This document shows positions 22,801 to 34,230 of a stretch of DNA of 64,000 nt, in pieces. Source of the DNA: Clonostachys chloroleuca (lineage: Eukaryota; Ascomycota; Sordariomycetes; Hypocreales; Bionectriaceae); the NCBI GenBank assembly GCA_037952775.1, contig JBANAY010000003.1, positions 23,498,001-23,562,000 of the forward strand, written 5' to 3'. Below the pieces are notes generated by a model. It did not search any database. It saw only the letters and a program-made list of their open reading frames with translations, and was not told the origin of the DNA. How positions within the stretch are numbered: position 1 is the stretch's first letter; every line of letters begins with the position of its first letter. The translations under genes and the position numbers were made by a program.

Positions 22801-23227
22801 AACATGACAGAAAAGCCCATCCTCGATAGGGCAAGAATATGAATAATGTAGTCGAGATTGGAAGACCCCAACAAGCCCACGACCTCCGCCTTTGTGGACT
22901 TTGCCGACTGCCAGGCATGTTAGTAGGAGCATGAACAAAAGATCGCTCATCACTTACAGAGGGCTTCAACCCCTGGCGAGCTAGATTTTTAGCAGCCTCA
23001 TCGGCGAATTCATCTAGTTGCCTCGCAGTGTAAGCGACAAAGTCTGCGGCTCCAAGCTCCGTGCCAGGGTACTCTAGCAGAGGAGTATCTGGGATGGTCC
23101 GCGCCTGATGGAGAATGAAGTCATTGATGCTATTGATCTGCTCCTCTCTCTGTGTGTATGTCTGGGGCTCTATGATCTCTGCCGCGAATTCAGAAGCCAC
23201 CTGGCCCAAGGTCGCTACTGCTGCCAT
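19834..23227 (-). CDS. NRPS-like carboxylic acid reductase (adenylation, thiolation, thioester reductase)
   Basis: Four exons: 23227-22958, 22907-22153, 22097-21086 and 21027-19834, giving 1076 aa in phase throughout. The order is A-T-R. The adenylation domain (about 40-560) has the P-loop HSSGSTGLPKP, YGATEMG and GRLDDRVTLFNGEK. The carrier domain (about 570-660) has AGIDSLQAI with the phosphopantetheine serine near S597. The reductase domain (about 680-1076) has LTGATGSLGAHIL for NADPH and YARSKWVAE as the YxxxK dyad. Such enzymes activate a carboxylic acid as AMP ester, load it as a thioester and release it reduced as an aldehyde or alcohol. There is no condensation domain, so it is not a peptide synthetase. 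No other obvious secondary-metabolite gene is adjacent, so the substrate (an aryl acid is common) is open. Confidence 0.88.
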
Positions 23228-23866
23228 AATTGCGCTGTTGGTTGTGAAATGGCGCTGATGGGATTCAAAGTAGGAGACAAGGGTGAGAAAATGTGCCAGC
23301 AAACCAAATAAGAAATCAATTGACCGACACTTCCTCAGCGCGCACACATTATTGGCGAATCTCCTCCTCCACGCCTGAGAATGGGCCTTATCATCAATCC
23401 GGCCAGCGCGTGCCGTCGGCCACGCGGCCCAAATTCCATGAGAGCTGCAGGTGAGCCGTGGGGGTAGATCGGAAAAGTGCACAGTCTTGACCGTGAATTG
23501 TCGGTAAGCCGCTCGGATATCACGCAGGGATATCACACAGGACACTTTTCCGATGCTGGGGCCAGCAGTATCATAGCCTCGGTCAACCGTAACACGTGAG
23601 GCCTTGAGGCCCCAAGTCCGGTTGCTAGGGCAGAACTTGTGCTTGAGTCAGTTCCTCCTTACAGAGTACGGAAATATGCCAGCTGGATTAGCTGGGCTTC
23701 TGGGCATACAGTGTCTGATTGAACAGAGAGTCGTCCCAGAGTGAGATAAGCAATTTCTACTGTGGGCTCTATCAATAAAAGTTCTTGGGCGCTAGATTCA
23801 ATCGGAAATGGGCATAGATCATTCTCTGGAAATAGGTATATTCTAGTTAAATCTCGACATTCTGCA
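23228..23866. other. Intergenic, promoter of the NRPS-like gene
   Basis: About 640 bp between the NRPS-like start and the stop of the next - strand gene. No ORF with support. A CACGTG hexamer lies near 23592. Confidence 0.5.
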
Positions 23867-26447
23867 CTACTTTGACAAAAAGTCGATCCAAGGCTCAAGG
23901 CCTATATCCGTCTCACCAAGATAGGACCTGAAAGACCCAAAGCCACCCGTAACCTATAATAGTATTAGAACCAAGATTAATAAAAGTACTTCAGAACAAA
24001 CTTACCAGAGAATCAAACTGGCTCCAGCCAGCCATCTGCACGATGGAGCTCCCAGGACTGCCGTCAACGAACCCAAGTACGTCGTCCCCCAGCCCTAAAT
24101 GATCCACTGGGCCGATTTCTCTCTCTACGTGGTTATTTTCCGATGGCATACTAGGATGCGCACCTGTTTGTCCCATATCTATACCTGCACCCTCTGCGAT
24201 CGCTCCATCTTGTGATGTGGTGAGTCTCATCAGATGGGTGTTTAGGCGTAAAAGTTCCAATCGAAGCTCTTGAAGCACCAGACCATATCTATGAGCCAGT
24301 GACCCGGGCATGGCAATGCTCATAATCTGCGATTGACATTTTGTTGCAACTTGAAAAGCATTCATGTAGGATTCGGGAGGGGAGTGTCGCTGCTGAATCG
24401 CATAGACATAAACCATGACCACAGCACAGAAGGCGAAATAAAGTGAGAACTTGAAGACTCAATGTTAGAAATTGCTTCATGTTTAATTTCACAGGGGATG
24501 TTTACCCAGAATGTGTTGTACAGCTGTCCTACAGAGTTGAGCTCGTCAAACTTGGCCATGATATTCATGGCTGCATTCAAGCAACTCTGGACATGCCAAT
24601 CGGCAAGCTCTGCATCTCTCTGTGTCTTTCTGTGTTTCGTAGACCCAAGATTCGCCAAGCTGGAAAAGTTGCTCAATAGAAAAGGCCGATGTACAAGGAT
24701 TTGCGCATGCCAAGATGCCAAACTGAGAACATTTTGTTGACGTCGGAAGATGGGCTGTAGAAGAGATGGATCAATCGCATTTTTGTCCACGAGATAAGAT
24801 GCTTCAAGACGCCAGGATTCGATTTCTTTAGTGTATTTGGCAGCCAACTTGAATAAATTTTCTGTTGACGGAGGATGGATGTCGTACAAGTCATGGAGGA
24901 TATTGCCGACAATTCGCGACAGTCTAAACACAATTGTTAGTCTGCGAGTCTAGTCTTTCAAGTCCTGTCGACTCACTTAATATGCGCAACAGCTCCCGAC
25001 ATAATCGTCAAAGATTGTCCATTCGGAGGGGGCTGAGGCGGTATCCCACCATTGCTCAGTCGGCTATCGTCGACGCACAGGGGCATTTCTTGGTCAATAT
25101 CTCCCTCACGGAAGGTTCGTGGGCGACCCAAGGACGCACTCAGATATGTATCCAGGTTGTATGCACACCAGAAAGTTCGCTTGCGACACTCCACCTCGAC
25201 ATGGTCCAGATTCCTATGCGATTTACGATGGATACCCAAGGCAAGCATGAGGTGAGCAGTGGTGCCGAATAAGCTCCAGCAATGATTGATTCTCGAGTGG
25301 CAAAGAAGAAAAAAGCATTGCATCAACCTGGCCTGCACGCTCGTTAAGCGGATGGCACCCTTTTCTGCAGACAGCTGTTCTTCCGCCGCAAAGAAATATC
25401 GTGCACTGGTTGTGACTAGTTAGCAACGCTCTATGTCCGAACGAGGGACTTTGAACTTTCACACCTCGCTGCAGGATCAACCTTGCCTCCGGAATTGTCC
25501 CTGGGGTAACTTTCCGCGCTGGCAAAGACCATGAAGAGCAGAGCTGTCTTGCTCGCTGATGTCGCTGGATCCCGCATAACGCCATTGGTCTCGTACAGCT
25601 CATGGAGCCACTCTTCAACGGTTGGCCGGTGGAGAAAGCGATGGGTAGCTGCACCAAACTCGAAATATCGACGCAGCAAGGCGTCTGCTGTCGTCCGAGG
25701 CGGTAGAATGAGGAAACGAGTGGGAGGTTCCTGAAGTGGCAAATCGCCAAATGTGAAGATGGAAGAATCAGATGAGAAGGCAGATGGCTGTTGTTGAAGC
25801 TTTCTCTGTATCCTCAACAGGAACGAGGCACCAGAGGAGGGTCCAACATAGTGCCCCTGTTGGTCTGTCTGCACCGGTTCGGGAGAGTTTCGAGACGACA
25901 AGTTGACTGGCACGCCTTGGCCGTTGCTTGTGGATTCTAAGATACCTGTGCTACCCATGGAGAGGGGACTTCTGGGGATATTTTCTGGAACAACTACGTC
26001 TGGACCAACCGCCGGAGGTCTTCGAAACCGCTCTTCGGTCGGTGGTGGACCTGGTGACTCGGACTCTAGACCCCCGGTTTCAAGCTCGATAGAAGGCGGA
26101 CGTCCGCGACGATACAGTGCCGTGAACTGGAACACCGGGTCAGTGGCCTGCCATGACTTCGGAGAGCCCAGAACATGTTTCCTACTGTGCAATCCAGGTG
26201 GAGTCTCGAGCACAAGGCGCAAGGCCTTTTCCCGGAGCAGCGTGTTTTCCGACTAATTGAGGGTGATAAGAGTCAGCTCCAGACTCCGGTAACACAAGAT
26301 TGGAGATGAATACCCTTTACATCGGTCGCAAGCTCTGCTGGCCCTGCTCCTCTCGTGCGCAGGCTTGCGTCTCCTCCTGGGCCGTTGCTGGCTTCGGTGG
26401 TCGTGGGTGTGGCGGCCATCTGAATGGCCAGCCGGCATAAGATCCAT
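23867..26447 (-). CDS. Zn2Cys6 transcription factor with Fungal_trans (MHR) domain
   Basis: Seven exons: 26447-26314, 26252-26186, 26126-25465, 25405-24977, 24923-24506, 24449-24006 and 23953-23867, giving 746 aa with consistent phases. An Arg-rich N-terminus (RPRRRRK) precedes the zinc cluster C40, C43, C50, C56, C59, C66 (CX2CX6CX5CX2CX6C). This is followed by the typical FTALYRRGRPPS linker. The central MHR region contains GTTAHLMLALGIHRK and KRTFWCAYNLDTYLSASLGR, hallmark blocks of the Fungal_trans domain. It is a nuclear DNA-binding activator or repressor. It lies between the NRPS-like gene and a sugar-acid dehydratase, all on the - strand, so either could be its target. The two short introns inside the zinc cluster region are supported by restoration of the six cysteines. 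Confidence 0.87.
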
Positions 26448-27058
26448 CACGAAGTGTCTTGTCAGGAATACGGCGGGCCAAGTGATCGGTCTCCGCTTGA
26501 ATGTGGGAAACCTGGGGAAGGGAAGACGGGAAAGTGCCAGGCTTGATTGAAGAACGTGCAGGTCTGTGGTTTTTTTCCGATCCCGGATGTCGCTTATTAT
26601 CACTGGCATGGCGTGCGGGGTTGCCACCACCCGCCAATGGATCTAGAATCATGTTTGCGGGGGCAGCAGGGGGCAATAGGGGGCCCAGTAAAAGAGATGG
26701 CTGGATTCTAGAGTTTCTCCGGCATCAACAGCTGTCCTCTTCTCCTTACCCCGAGGTAGCACTCCAACAACCAGCCGCTTGGGACTCTGCTGTAACCCAG
26801 TACTTCTTACTATTAATTGAATCTTAACTCAGGCATACGCAGTGAGTGACTAGTCTATTATACGAGGTAGATACTCCATTAGGTCCAGATATTACCACCT
26901 ATTACCTAGAACTGGAGCACGGCCATTACTCGATGACTTTCATAATGACCATATGGATATTCAAGGTATAAGTAACACGCAAAGATTAGGGGGAATTCAA
27001 CATAGCATCTCATTTACGCGATATGATTGTCTCTATTTTTCTCTATCTCGCTAGATAA
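26448..27058. other. Intergenic, promoter of the second regulator
   Basis: About 610 bp holding the 5' flank of the regulator and the 3' flank of the dehydratase. No gene or repeat was recognised. Confidence 0.5.
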
Positions 27059-28427
27059 TTACCACTCTCGCAGCTCGCCTCCGGGGCCGACAAACCCAGG
27101 GCTTACCCATGCCTTGGCATCCTTGCTCAATTCACGGATCTTCGCCTCGTCAACTTCAATTCCAAGACCTGGTCCATCCATGAGCTGGATATAACCATCC
27201 TTGATATTACTCCAGACTTCAGGGTTCTTAATATAGCTGAATAGATCATGTCCATCTGTGTTATAGTGGATTCCAAGGCTCATCTCCTGGATAGCAAAGT
27301 TAGGCGTTACTGCATCGACTTGAATATTCGCTGCTAGGGCAATCGGACCAAGAGGACAATGGGGCGCAATGGGGACATCATATGCCTCCGCCATTGTTGC
27401 TATCCGTCTGAGCTCCGAGATGCCACCAACATGAGAGATGTCAGGTTGGAGGATATCGACACATGCGGCTTCCAGGAAGGGCTTGACATCCCAACGGCTG
27501 TGGAGCCTTTCTCCCAATGCGATAGGGCAGGGCACTTGAAGTTCTTTGATCCCCTCGATGTGTTCCGATAAAAGGGGCTCTTCGATAAACATGGGACGAA
27601 GGGGCGCCAAAAGAGCGGCAAGCTGCTTAGCCATTGGTCGATGCACACGGCCGTGGAAATCAACACCCACATCCAGGCCGGTCGCCTTGACGGTCTTCAC
27701 ACGTTCAACGCAGTGATCAAGCGCTGACGGTGAGTCCAACCATCCAAGATCCTCCGTTCCATTCATCTTCACTGCAGTAAAGCCCTGAGCCTTTCGAGAG
27801 AGCCTAAAATGATCAGCCGTTGGTGCGGAAGCTCGATAGCATGAAAACTTACGCTTGAGTCTCCACATCTGAAGGCCTGTCACCTCCAATCCATGCGTAA
27901 ACCTTGATACGATTACGGACCTTGCCCCCTAGAAGCTCGTATATAGGGAGACCGAGCTTTCTTGCTGCATACAGGGATCAGGACGTGCATTCCTATGACT
28001 TCATTGAACAAGTGAACCTCACCTTTGAGGTCCCAAAGAGCGATATCAATGCCGGATAGGGCACTCATAAACACCGGACCACCGCGATAGAAACCCATTC
28101 GCCACGACTTTTGCCAAATTTGTTCGATCTCGCTGTAACCTGTTAGTTAACAGCACTTCACATGATAAGTAGCGGCCTCTGCATACTCAGCCTCCATCCC
28201 TGTGTACTGGGAAATCCATGCATCCAAGCATCCCTCCACAGCTTGTGTGTGGCCCTCGAGAGATGCTATATCGCTGTTAGAACTTTAATTGAGACTTAAA
28301 AATCCATGGCACCATATCAAATGAGTTTACCTTCTCCCCAGCCAACATTACCGTCCTGGTCGGTGATCTTGACAAAAAGCCATCTAGGCGGTACACGAAA
28401 GTACTCGATGTTGGCAATTTTTACCAT
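27059..28427 (-). CDS. Enolase-superfamily sugar-acid dehydratase, D-galactonate dehydratase-like
   Basis: Five exons: 28427-28331, 28265-28187, 28132-28023, 27964-27853 and 27803-27059, giving 380 aa, the length of bacterial DgoD-type enzymes. N-terminal capping domain motifs are [10 protein letters not shown] and [20 protein letters not shown]. The barrel has KMNG, the metal ligands D181 (in DFHGR, with base H183), E207 (EEP) and E231 (GER), and H281 in [13 protein letters not shown]. This set is that of D-galactonate dehydratase within the mandelate racemase/muconate lactonising group, making 2-keto-3-deoxy-galactonate from galactonate with Mg2+. A related aldonate could be the substrate. 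It lies between a regulator and an aldo-keto reductase on the same strand. Short sequence fragments from its fourth exon are repeated upstream of its start (see findings). Confidence 0.87.
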
Positions 28428-29045
28428 TGTAGCTTTTCCCAATGCAATTGAGTCAATCTCAGTCTACATCAGTCAACTGAGCTTTCTTGCTGACTGAGGT
28501 AGACCGAGCTTTCTTGGGAGGTTTTGTTGGAGAGTGCTCTGCTCAACCCCACACTACCTGGCGCCGGAAATGCAACTGGTTGGCGGGCCGAAGCTGATTC
28601 AAGCGAGATGTGACTGACATTGCCGTCTCCGACCTGCATGTTCTCCCTTTGCCGGTTCAAGAATCCGATTTCGGTGGATGTCAGTTACTTCGGAGATAAT
28701 TAGCCCGAAGTCACGATATCCGTCCCGGGCCCCGTCATTTTCTTGGGGTCGTTCGGTCTTTGTCCGTTGTATCCGCTGTGGTGGTACTTTCTATGCTTCA
28801 ATTCATCGGACTAATCCACGTCATAATTGTTTACCTGGTGTGGAGTTGTTCCTACGGAGTAGTACTGAGAGTGATGACATTTGAATCCAGCTCTCCAATG
28901 AGCAGAAATGCAATCAATTCCGTGAAGATCATGGATCGTGAGTACTTTTGATAATAATTCTGATCATTTAGACTTACGATATCTAGTGTATTGGTGTGGT
29001 AATTGCATGAATCAGTTCGAAAATATTCTATAATTCTAGGTAATT
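28428..29045. other. Intergenic, promoter of the dehydratase
   Basis: About 620 bp. It contains two small duplicates of dehydratase exon 4 sequence: GAGCTTTCTTGCTG at 28479-28492 and AGACCGAGCTTTCTTG at 28501-28516. No other structure was recognised. Confidence 0.5.
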
Positions 29046-30137
29046 TTATTTACTCGCTTGCGCCGCGATCCAATCTTTCCTGGCCTGCTTTAGTTCCTCC
29101 TCAGTGTGCTCCCCAAAGACGTTCACACCCAGTCTCTTTGGCATATTGTATCTAGTGTTGGTGTCCAGCGCGTTGATTTTGGCGACGACCTCGGGAGACA
29201 GCTCGAAGTCTTCAAAGTTCTCTGCAATCCTCGATGGAGTGACTGATTTCGGGAGGACGGACGTGCCGCGCTGGACAGCCCACTGGATGAGGACCTGTGC
29301 AGGTGACTTGCCAATCTCCTTGGCGATCTTGACGACCACCTCGTTGTCAATTGCCTTCGGGAGGTTGTAAATGTTGTTTGCGGACGGGCTATAGGCTGAG
29401 GTGTGGATGCCTTGCTGCTTAGACCACTCCAGCAGCTCGGGCTGTTGAAGGAACGGGTGCGCCTCGATCTGGTTCACGGCTGGCTTGATTTCGGCACTGC
29501 AATTCCAAGTTAGCTTCGTGACGGAGGAGTAAAATGTCAAACTCACAATTTGAGGATCTCCTCAATCTTCTCCTTATTGAAATTGCTGACTCCAATCGAC
29601 TTGACTTTGCCCTTCTTCACCAAGGCCTCCATAGCCTTCCAGGTCTCCTCGACTGCGACATCAACAACGAAGACGCCCTTGTCGGCAGGATCAATAGGGA
29701 AGCGTTCCTTGGCGCTCGCAGGCTTCTTGAATGAGACTGGCCAGTGGATGAGGTAGAGGTCGACATAGTCAGTCTGGAGGTCCTTGAGGGTCTGGTCCAG
29801 GGCCTCCTCCACATCAGCGGCCGCGTGATGAGTGTTCCATAGCTTGGAGGTGATGAAGATTTCGTTCCGGGGCACTCCAGAAGCTTTGATACCAGTGCCG
29901 ACCTCTTCCTCGTTGTCGTACACGGCAGCGGCGTCAATATGGCGATATCCGTGCTTCAGGGCATACTCGACAGCTCGCGCGACTTCATTCGGACCGGATT
30001 GCTATGAATCCACGGCGTCAGTCATGCACTTACAGCCTTTCTCGGGTAAGTGCTTCAAAATGACTTACCCAAGTACCCAATCCCACTGCGGGGATGGAGT
30101 GGCCTGTATTCAGCTTGAAGGTGCGACCTGAAGACAT
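29046..30137 (-). CDS. Aldo-keto reductase
   Basis: Three exons, 30137-30069, 30001-29547 and 29496-29046, giving 324 aa. It is a complete (alpha/beta)8 AKR: GLGTW near the N-terminus, IDAAAVYDNEEEVG, SKLWNT, LIHWP, IGVSNF and the LPKSVTPSRIAEN cofactor block. The catalytic tetrad is D46, Y51, K76 and H109. The family reduces small aldehydes or ketones with NADPH; glyceraldehyde/glycerol dehydrogenase and aldose reductase types are closest in feel. In a galactonate route it could reduce glyceraldehyde released by an aldolase, but that is inference from neighbours. It is divergent from the ACS-type transporter with 2.3 kb between the starts. Confidence 0.9.
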
Positions 30138-32445
30138 GGTGGGATATTGGCAATGGCAAGGATTGTAAGCGCGCGAATGAGCAAGGAGCGGCGAGCGGAA
30201 TGAGACAAGAAGCGAGGGGTCAACGAGAAAAGGATAGAAAATGGAAACTTGGCCTGCGCGACGTCTGCATGATAATTAATTTAGGTCGCCCATCACGCAG
30301 CCCCAAGCTTCTCCGTTCTGTAGAGAAATTAATTGGGGCATCGGCTTTCTGTGAGTATTATCCGATGTTCGGATGCTGAAGATACCCCTCACGAGCCGTC
30401 GGTGGATCTGCCTTTGCCTCGAGCATCCGCGCATAGAAACGTCCATCCGTGACGTTTTGTGGGGTCGTTGTATGGAGGAGAAACACAGGTTACACGGAGC
30501 AACAGCTTTTGCATCTCATATCAATAAGGTTGGGGTTTCTGTTCTCTACTGTTCCTCCAAGTCTGTTTGGAGACTTAATTTTAATTTTGACGGTGCTTCA
30601 GTTCTTCCGCAACCCCGATGAAGAGTAACTTAACATGCGTTTTTTTGGCTACGACAAGAGACAACTTTGGGACCTATCAAAATTGCAATCGTTGTGGGGT
30701 TCAAAGTGTTTACCCAAAAAAAATTCTTGGGCCTGGACTCAAGTTGGATGAGAGGAGGAACAGATAAATTTAGTTGCAGAGTTGATAAGGACACAAACCA
30801 GACTTACAGAACACTTCACGCGGAAAACTCAAGTATAGGGTAGCTGTGTCCTGTGGCATCAAATATCTCTCCAGGATTAGCCACCCCTACATCTGGATCC
30901 TATGTCGCTTAGAATGTCGCTGGTACCAGGGATGACCCATGCCGGAACTGCCCACCCTAGGGCCCCAGCTATTAAATCCCACTCTAACGGTGAGGATAAT
31001 AAGGTCATGGTACGGGAAGGGAGAGCTGTGCTGACATCGACTTTCGGGGATCTCACGATCTTGCTCCGAGAATCTGACTTCCTCTTATTAAACACATCAA
31101 CAACCTGGGAAAGTGATTGCACGAACCATACTTAATTAACGGACTCGTAACCTTGCCATTTTTGTTATTAACCATTTTGCTCTTTCAATCTTTACCAGAA
31201 TATCCTCGTGAAATAACCACTTAACCTCTCTCATGAGATAAAGTCTACTGTCTTGGAGTAAGCGAGAAAGTGTCTGGAATATTCCTACGTAGGATTATTA
31301 GTAGGCACCGAGATCTGTTCATTCCCTGTTAATGGACCGTGAGCGCGTTGTAGATCTCAAGCCAGCTTTAACGCGATTAAGGTTCTGGCTCGGCACGGGA
31401 TACTACCCGTCACTCTGGATGAACTTTTTTCTCGCTGTTTCTGTTATTAATAAGATTTTACCGTGTATGATAGCCTGAAATAAATCGAGCACCACGGGTG
31501 GCCGTTTGACCAACTTTATCGCCGTTAACTAGCCCTGCTTCTATCGGATCTAGAAGCCCTAATATTTTTTAATATGAGAAGGAAGCACAGAAATCTAGCA
31601 CACGCTCCCTATAATTGTATATTCAAAAATCAAAAATTTAAATAGAAGAATCTAAGAGCTAGCAATGGGACTTCTACGTCGCCATGAGGGGTCAAAGCGA
31701 GAGACAGGCTTTGGCACTTGCTAGCCACTGCTTCATAATCCTTATTGATTTGGGATGCTCTGAAAATAATGACCTCCACCCAAGAAGCCATTCCAGCTCT
31801 ATTTTGTTCGCAGTCTCTCTCATCAATAAAGTCATTATGAACGAAACATTTTAAATTAGGTATACGGCCGATTCTCAACCATCGCACCACTATCAACAAT
31901 GATTAGACGAACGGCCTTCCCACCAATAGGGAAGTCTCTATTAGTTGGGGCATGGGACAATATTGGCTGGATACATGGCCCTTGTTCACGAGGTCATCGG
32001 TTAGAGATACGGCAAGCTTGGCATTCCGTAATATCTCGCTTATCAGGGGACAAGTGTCAGGTAAGATTAGACTGGCTAGGAAACATGCTACGAAAGGCCT
32101 CGGGTACAGGATGTCGGAAAATGCAGAGGGTCCGTTTTCCTAGCGTTATTGTTGGTCACTTTTCCGAAGCCCTCATCCCATTGGCGTCAACCTCCAAGGA
32201 TGAGGCGTGGATCCCTATTTCCCCGCCCCCAGATTGCAACCCCATTCTGTTCTTGCCGGAAAATGGACCGTTGAGCTGTGGATCTGACAAACCTGTCCCC
32301 GTGGGGTATTCCTCCCCCTAACGGTCTCTCTATCTTCTGGGCGGCTTGCCATGTTCAGATAAATAACACTCCAAGTTCTGGTCGAACGAGAGAATACTAC
32401 ACCGGTGACAGCAGTTCTGCAATCGACCCCCCGGAACAAAGGACA
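30138..32445. other. Long intergenic region between divergent genes
   Basis: 2.3 kb between the starts of the aldo-keto reductase (-) and the transporter (+). Only short ORFs in all frames, none with recognisable motifs or consistent intron joins. Base composition is normal, not RIP-like. An A-run lies near 30714-30723. An unannotated small gene or non-coding RNA cannot be excluded. Confidence 0.5.
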
Positions 32446-34230
32446 ATGGCGGCAGCAAACGAGAACACTCCGGCACAAGCTCCGGCACAAGTGTCACCCT
32501 CTGTCCTGGACAGTGGCAAGAATCAGGTAGCCCACGTCGAAGAGTGCCCAAATGAAGATGAACAGTTTCAGAAAATGCCCAAGATCGAGAAGGTGGATGA
32601 GTTTGGCGCTCACACCAAGACAGACCCCAAGGAGATCGCCCTTGTGCGAAAGCTTGACTGGTACATTCTTGTAGGTTGACGCCATTGACACATCCGATTG
32701 GATTCTTGTCTGACTTTTGCAGCCTATCCTCTGGTTGATGTATTTCTTCAACTTCCTCGATCGCAACGCCATGGTCAATGGCAAGCTGAACAACCTGGAC
32801 AAGGACCTCGGCATGAAGGGAACTCAATACAACACCTGCGTGTCAATTCTCTTCGTCGGCTATCTTTGTGGCCAAGTCCCATCGAACATGATTCTCAATC
32901 GTGTGAGACCCAGCTGTATGTGACGCAACCTCAACGAACTTGCTGCCAGGGAATGACTGAGACTTTTTAGTGTACATGGCTGGGTTCAGTCTCGCCTGGT
33001 CCGTCGTATCTCTTTTGACCTATAAGGCAAGCACGTACGAGCATATGCTGGTGTGTCGCTTCCTCCTGGGTATCGTCGAGGCTCCGGTACGTCACACTGA
33101 AGAACATTATCAAACCCCAGAGACAATGGTTGCTGATCTGCCTGACAATAGTTCTATCCTGGTGCCCTGTACATGATTTCTATGTTTTATACGAGGAAGG
33201 AGATGGCAACCAGAATGTCCATTTTCTACACCGGAAACATGTGCGCCAGTGCCTTTTCTGGTCTGATTGCTGCTCCGATCTTTTCTGAGCTGGACAATAG
33301 ACATGGGCTCGCAGGTTGGCAGTGGTGAGTTGAATATGGAACCCTCAGAAGCCGCAGGAAAGCTGACACATTTAGGCTCTTCATCATACAAGGAGCTTTC
33401 TCAATTGGAGTTTCGATTATCGCCTTCTTCACCCTCCCAGACAGTCCTCTAAAGACCCGTTGGCTCAGCCCTGAGCAGAGGCAGCTTGCCCACAACCGTA
33501 TCGCTCTGGATACTACCAACCGCCGAGAGGGAACCAGCGTTTGGACTGGCCTGAAGGAGGCCGTCGTTGACTGGCGTGTCTGGTTGTTCTGCTTTATTGA
33601 CATTTGTCACCTCAGCGCCAATGGCTTTGTGAGCATTTTCAAATTCCCCCAACATCTCACGACTTCTGAACTAACGAAAGACAGAAAAACTTCCTTCCCA
33701 CTGTGATGAAGTCGCTCGGATACAACACCACCATCACTCTCGTCCTCACCTGCCCACCCTACATTTTCGCTGGGTTCTGTTCAGTTGCCGTCGCATGGTC
33801 TTCTGGGAGAAACAACGAGAGGACCTGGCACACTACCATCAGCAAGTTGATCGCGATCGCTGGCTTCGTGCTATCTTGTGCCACGTTGAACGTCCCCGCT
33901 CGTTTTATCGGCATCATGCTTTTCGTCGGTGCCACATACGGCGTGAACAATATCATCCTCGCATGGGTCGGATCCTGCTGCGGACAGACTGACGAGAAAA
34001 AGGCTGTTGCAATTGCCCTCGCTAATACACTGGGCAACGCAGCCTCTATCTACACTCCATACTTGTGGCCAGATAGGGAATCCCCGCGATTCCTGATGCC
34101 CATGATGGCTAGTGCTGGCTTCTCTGGAGCCGTCATTATTGGTGCTTGGTTTCTGCGAATATCATTCCAGCGAAAGAACAAGAAGATGAGAGAGGCAAAC
34201 CCTGGAGAGACCAACTTTTACGTATACTAG
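32446..34230 (+). CDS. MFS transporter of the anion:cation symporter (allantoate permease-like) family
   Basis: Six exons: 32446-32670, 32723-32915, 32971-33086, 33152-33324, 33376-33628 and 33685-34230, giving 501 aa, all in phase. A hydrophilic N-terminal tail of about 75 residues is followed by twelve predicted helices. The helix 1-2 region (LMYFFNFLDRNAMVNGKL, then GTQYNTCVSILFVGYL and QVPSNMIL) and the helix 4-5 block (LVCRFLLGIVEAPFYPGA) are typical of the Dal5/Tna1/Vht1 fungal branch of the ACS family, which imports organic anions and vitamins such as allantoate, nicotinate and pantothenate. Bacterial galactonate/glucarate carriers belong to the same wider family. A formal upstream in-frame start at 32278 is not favoured. 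It could import or export a sugar acid used by the neighbouring dehydratase. Confidence 0.88.
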
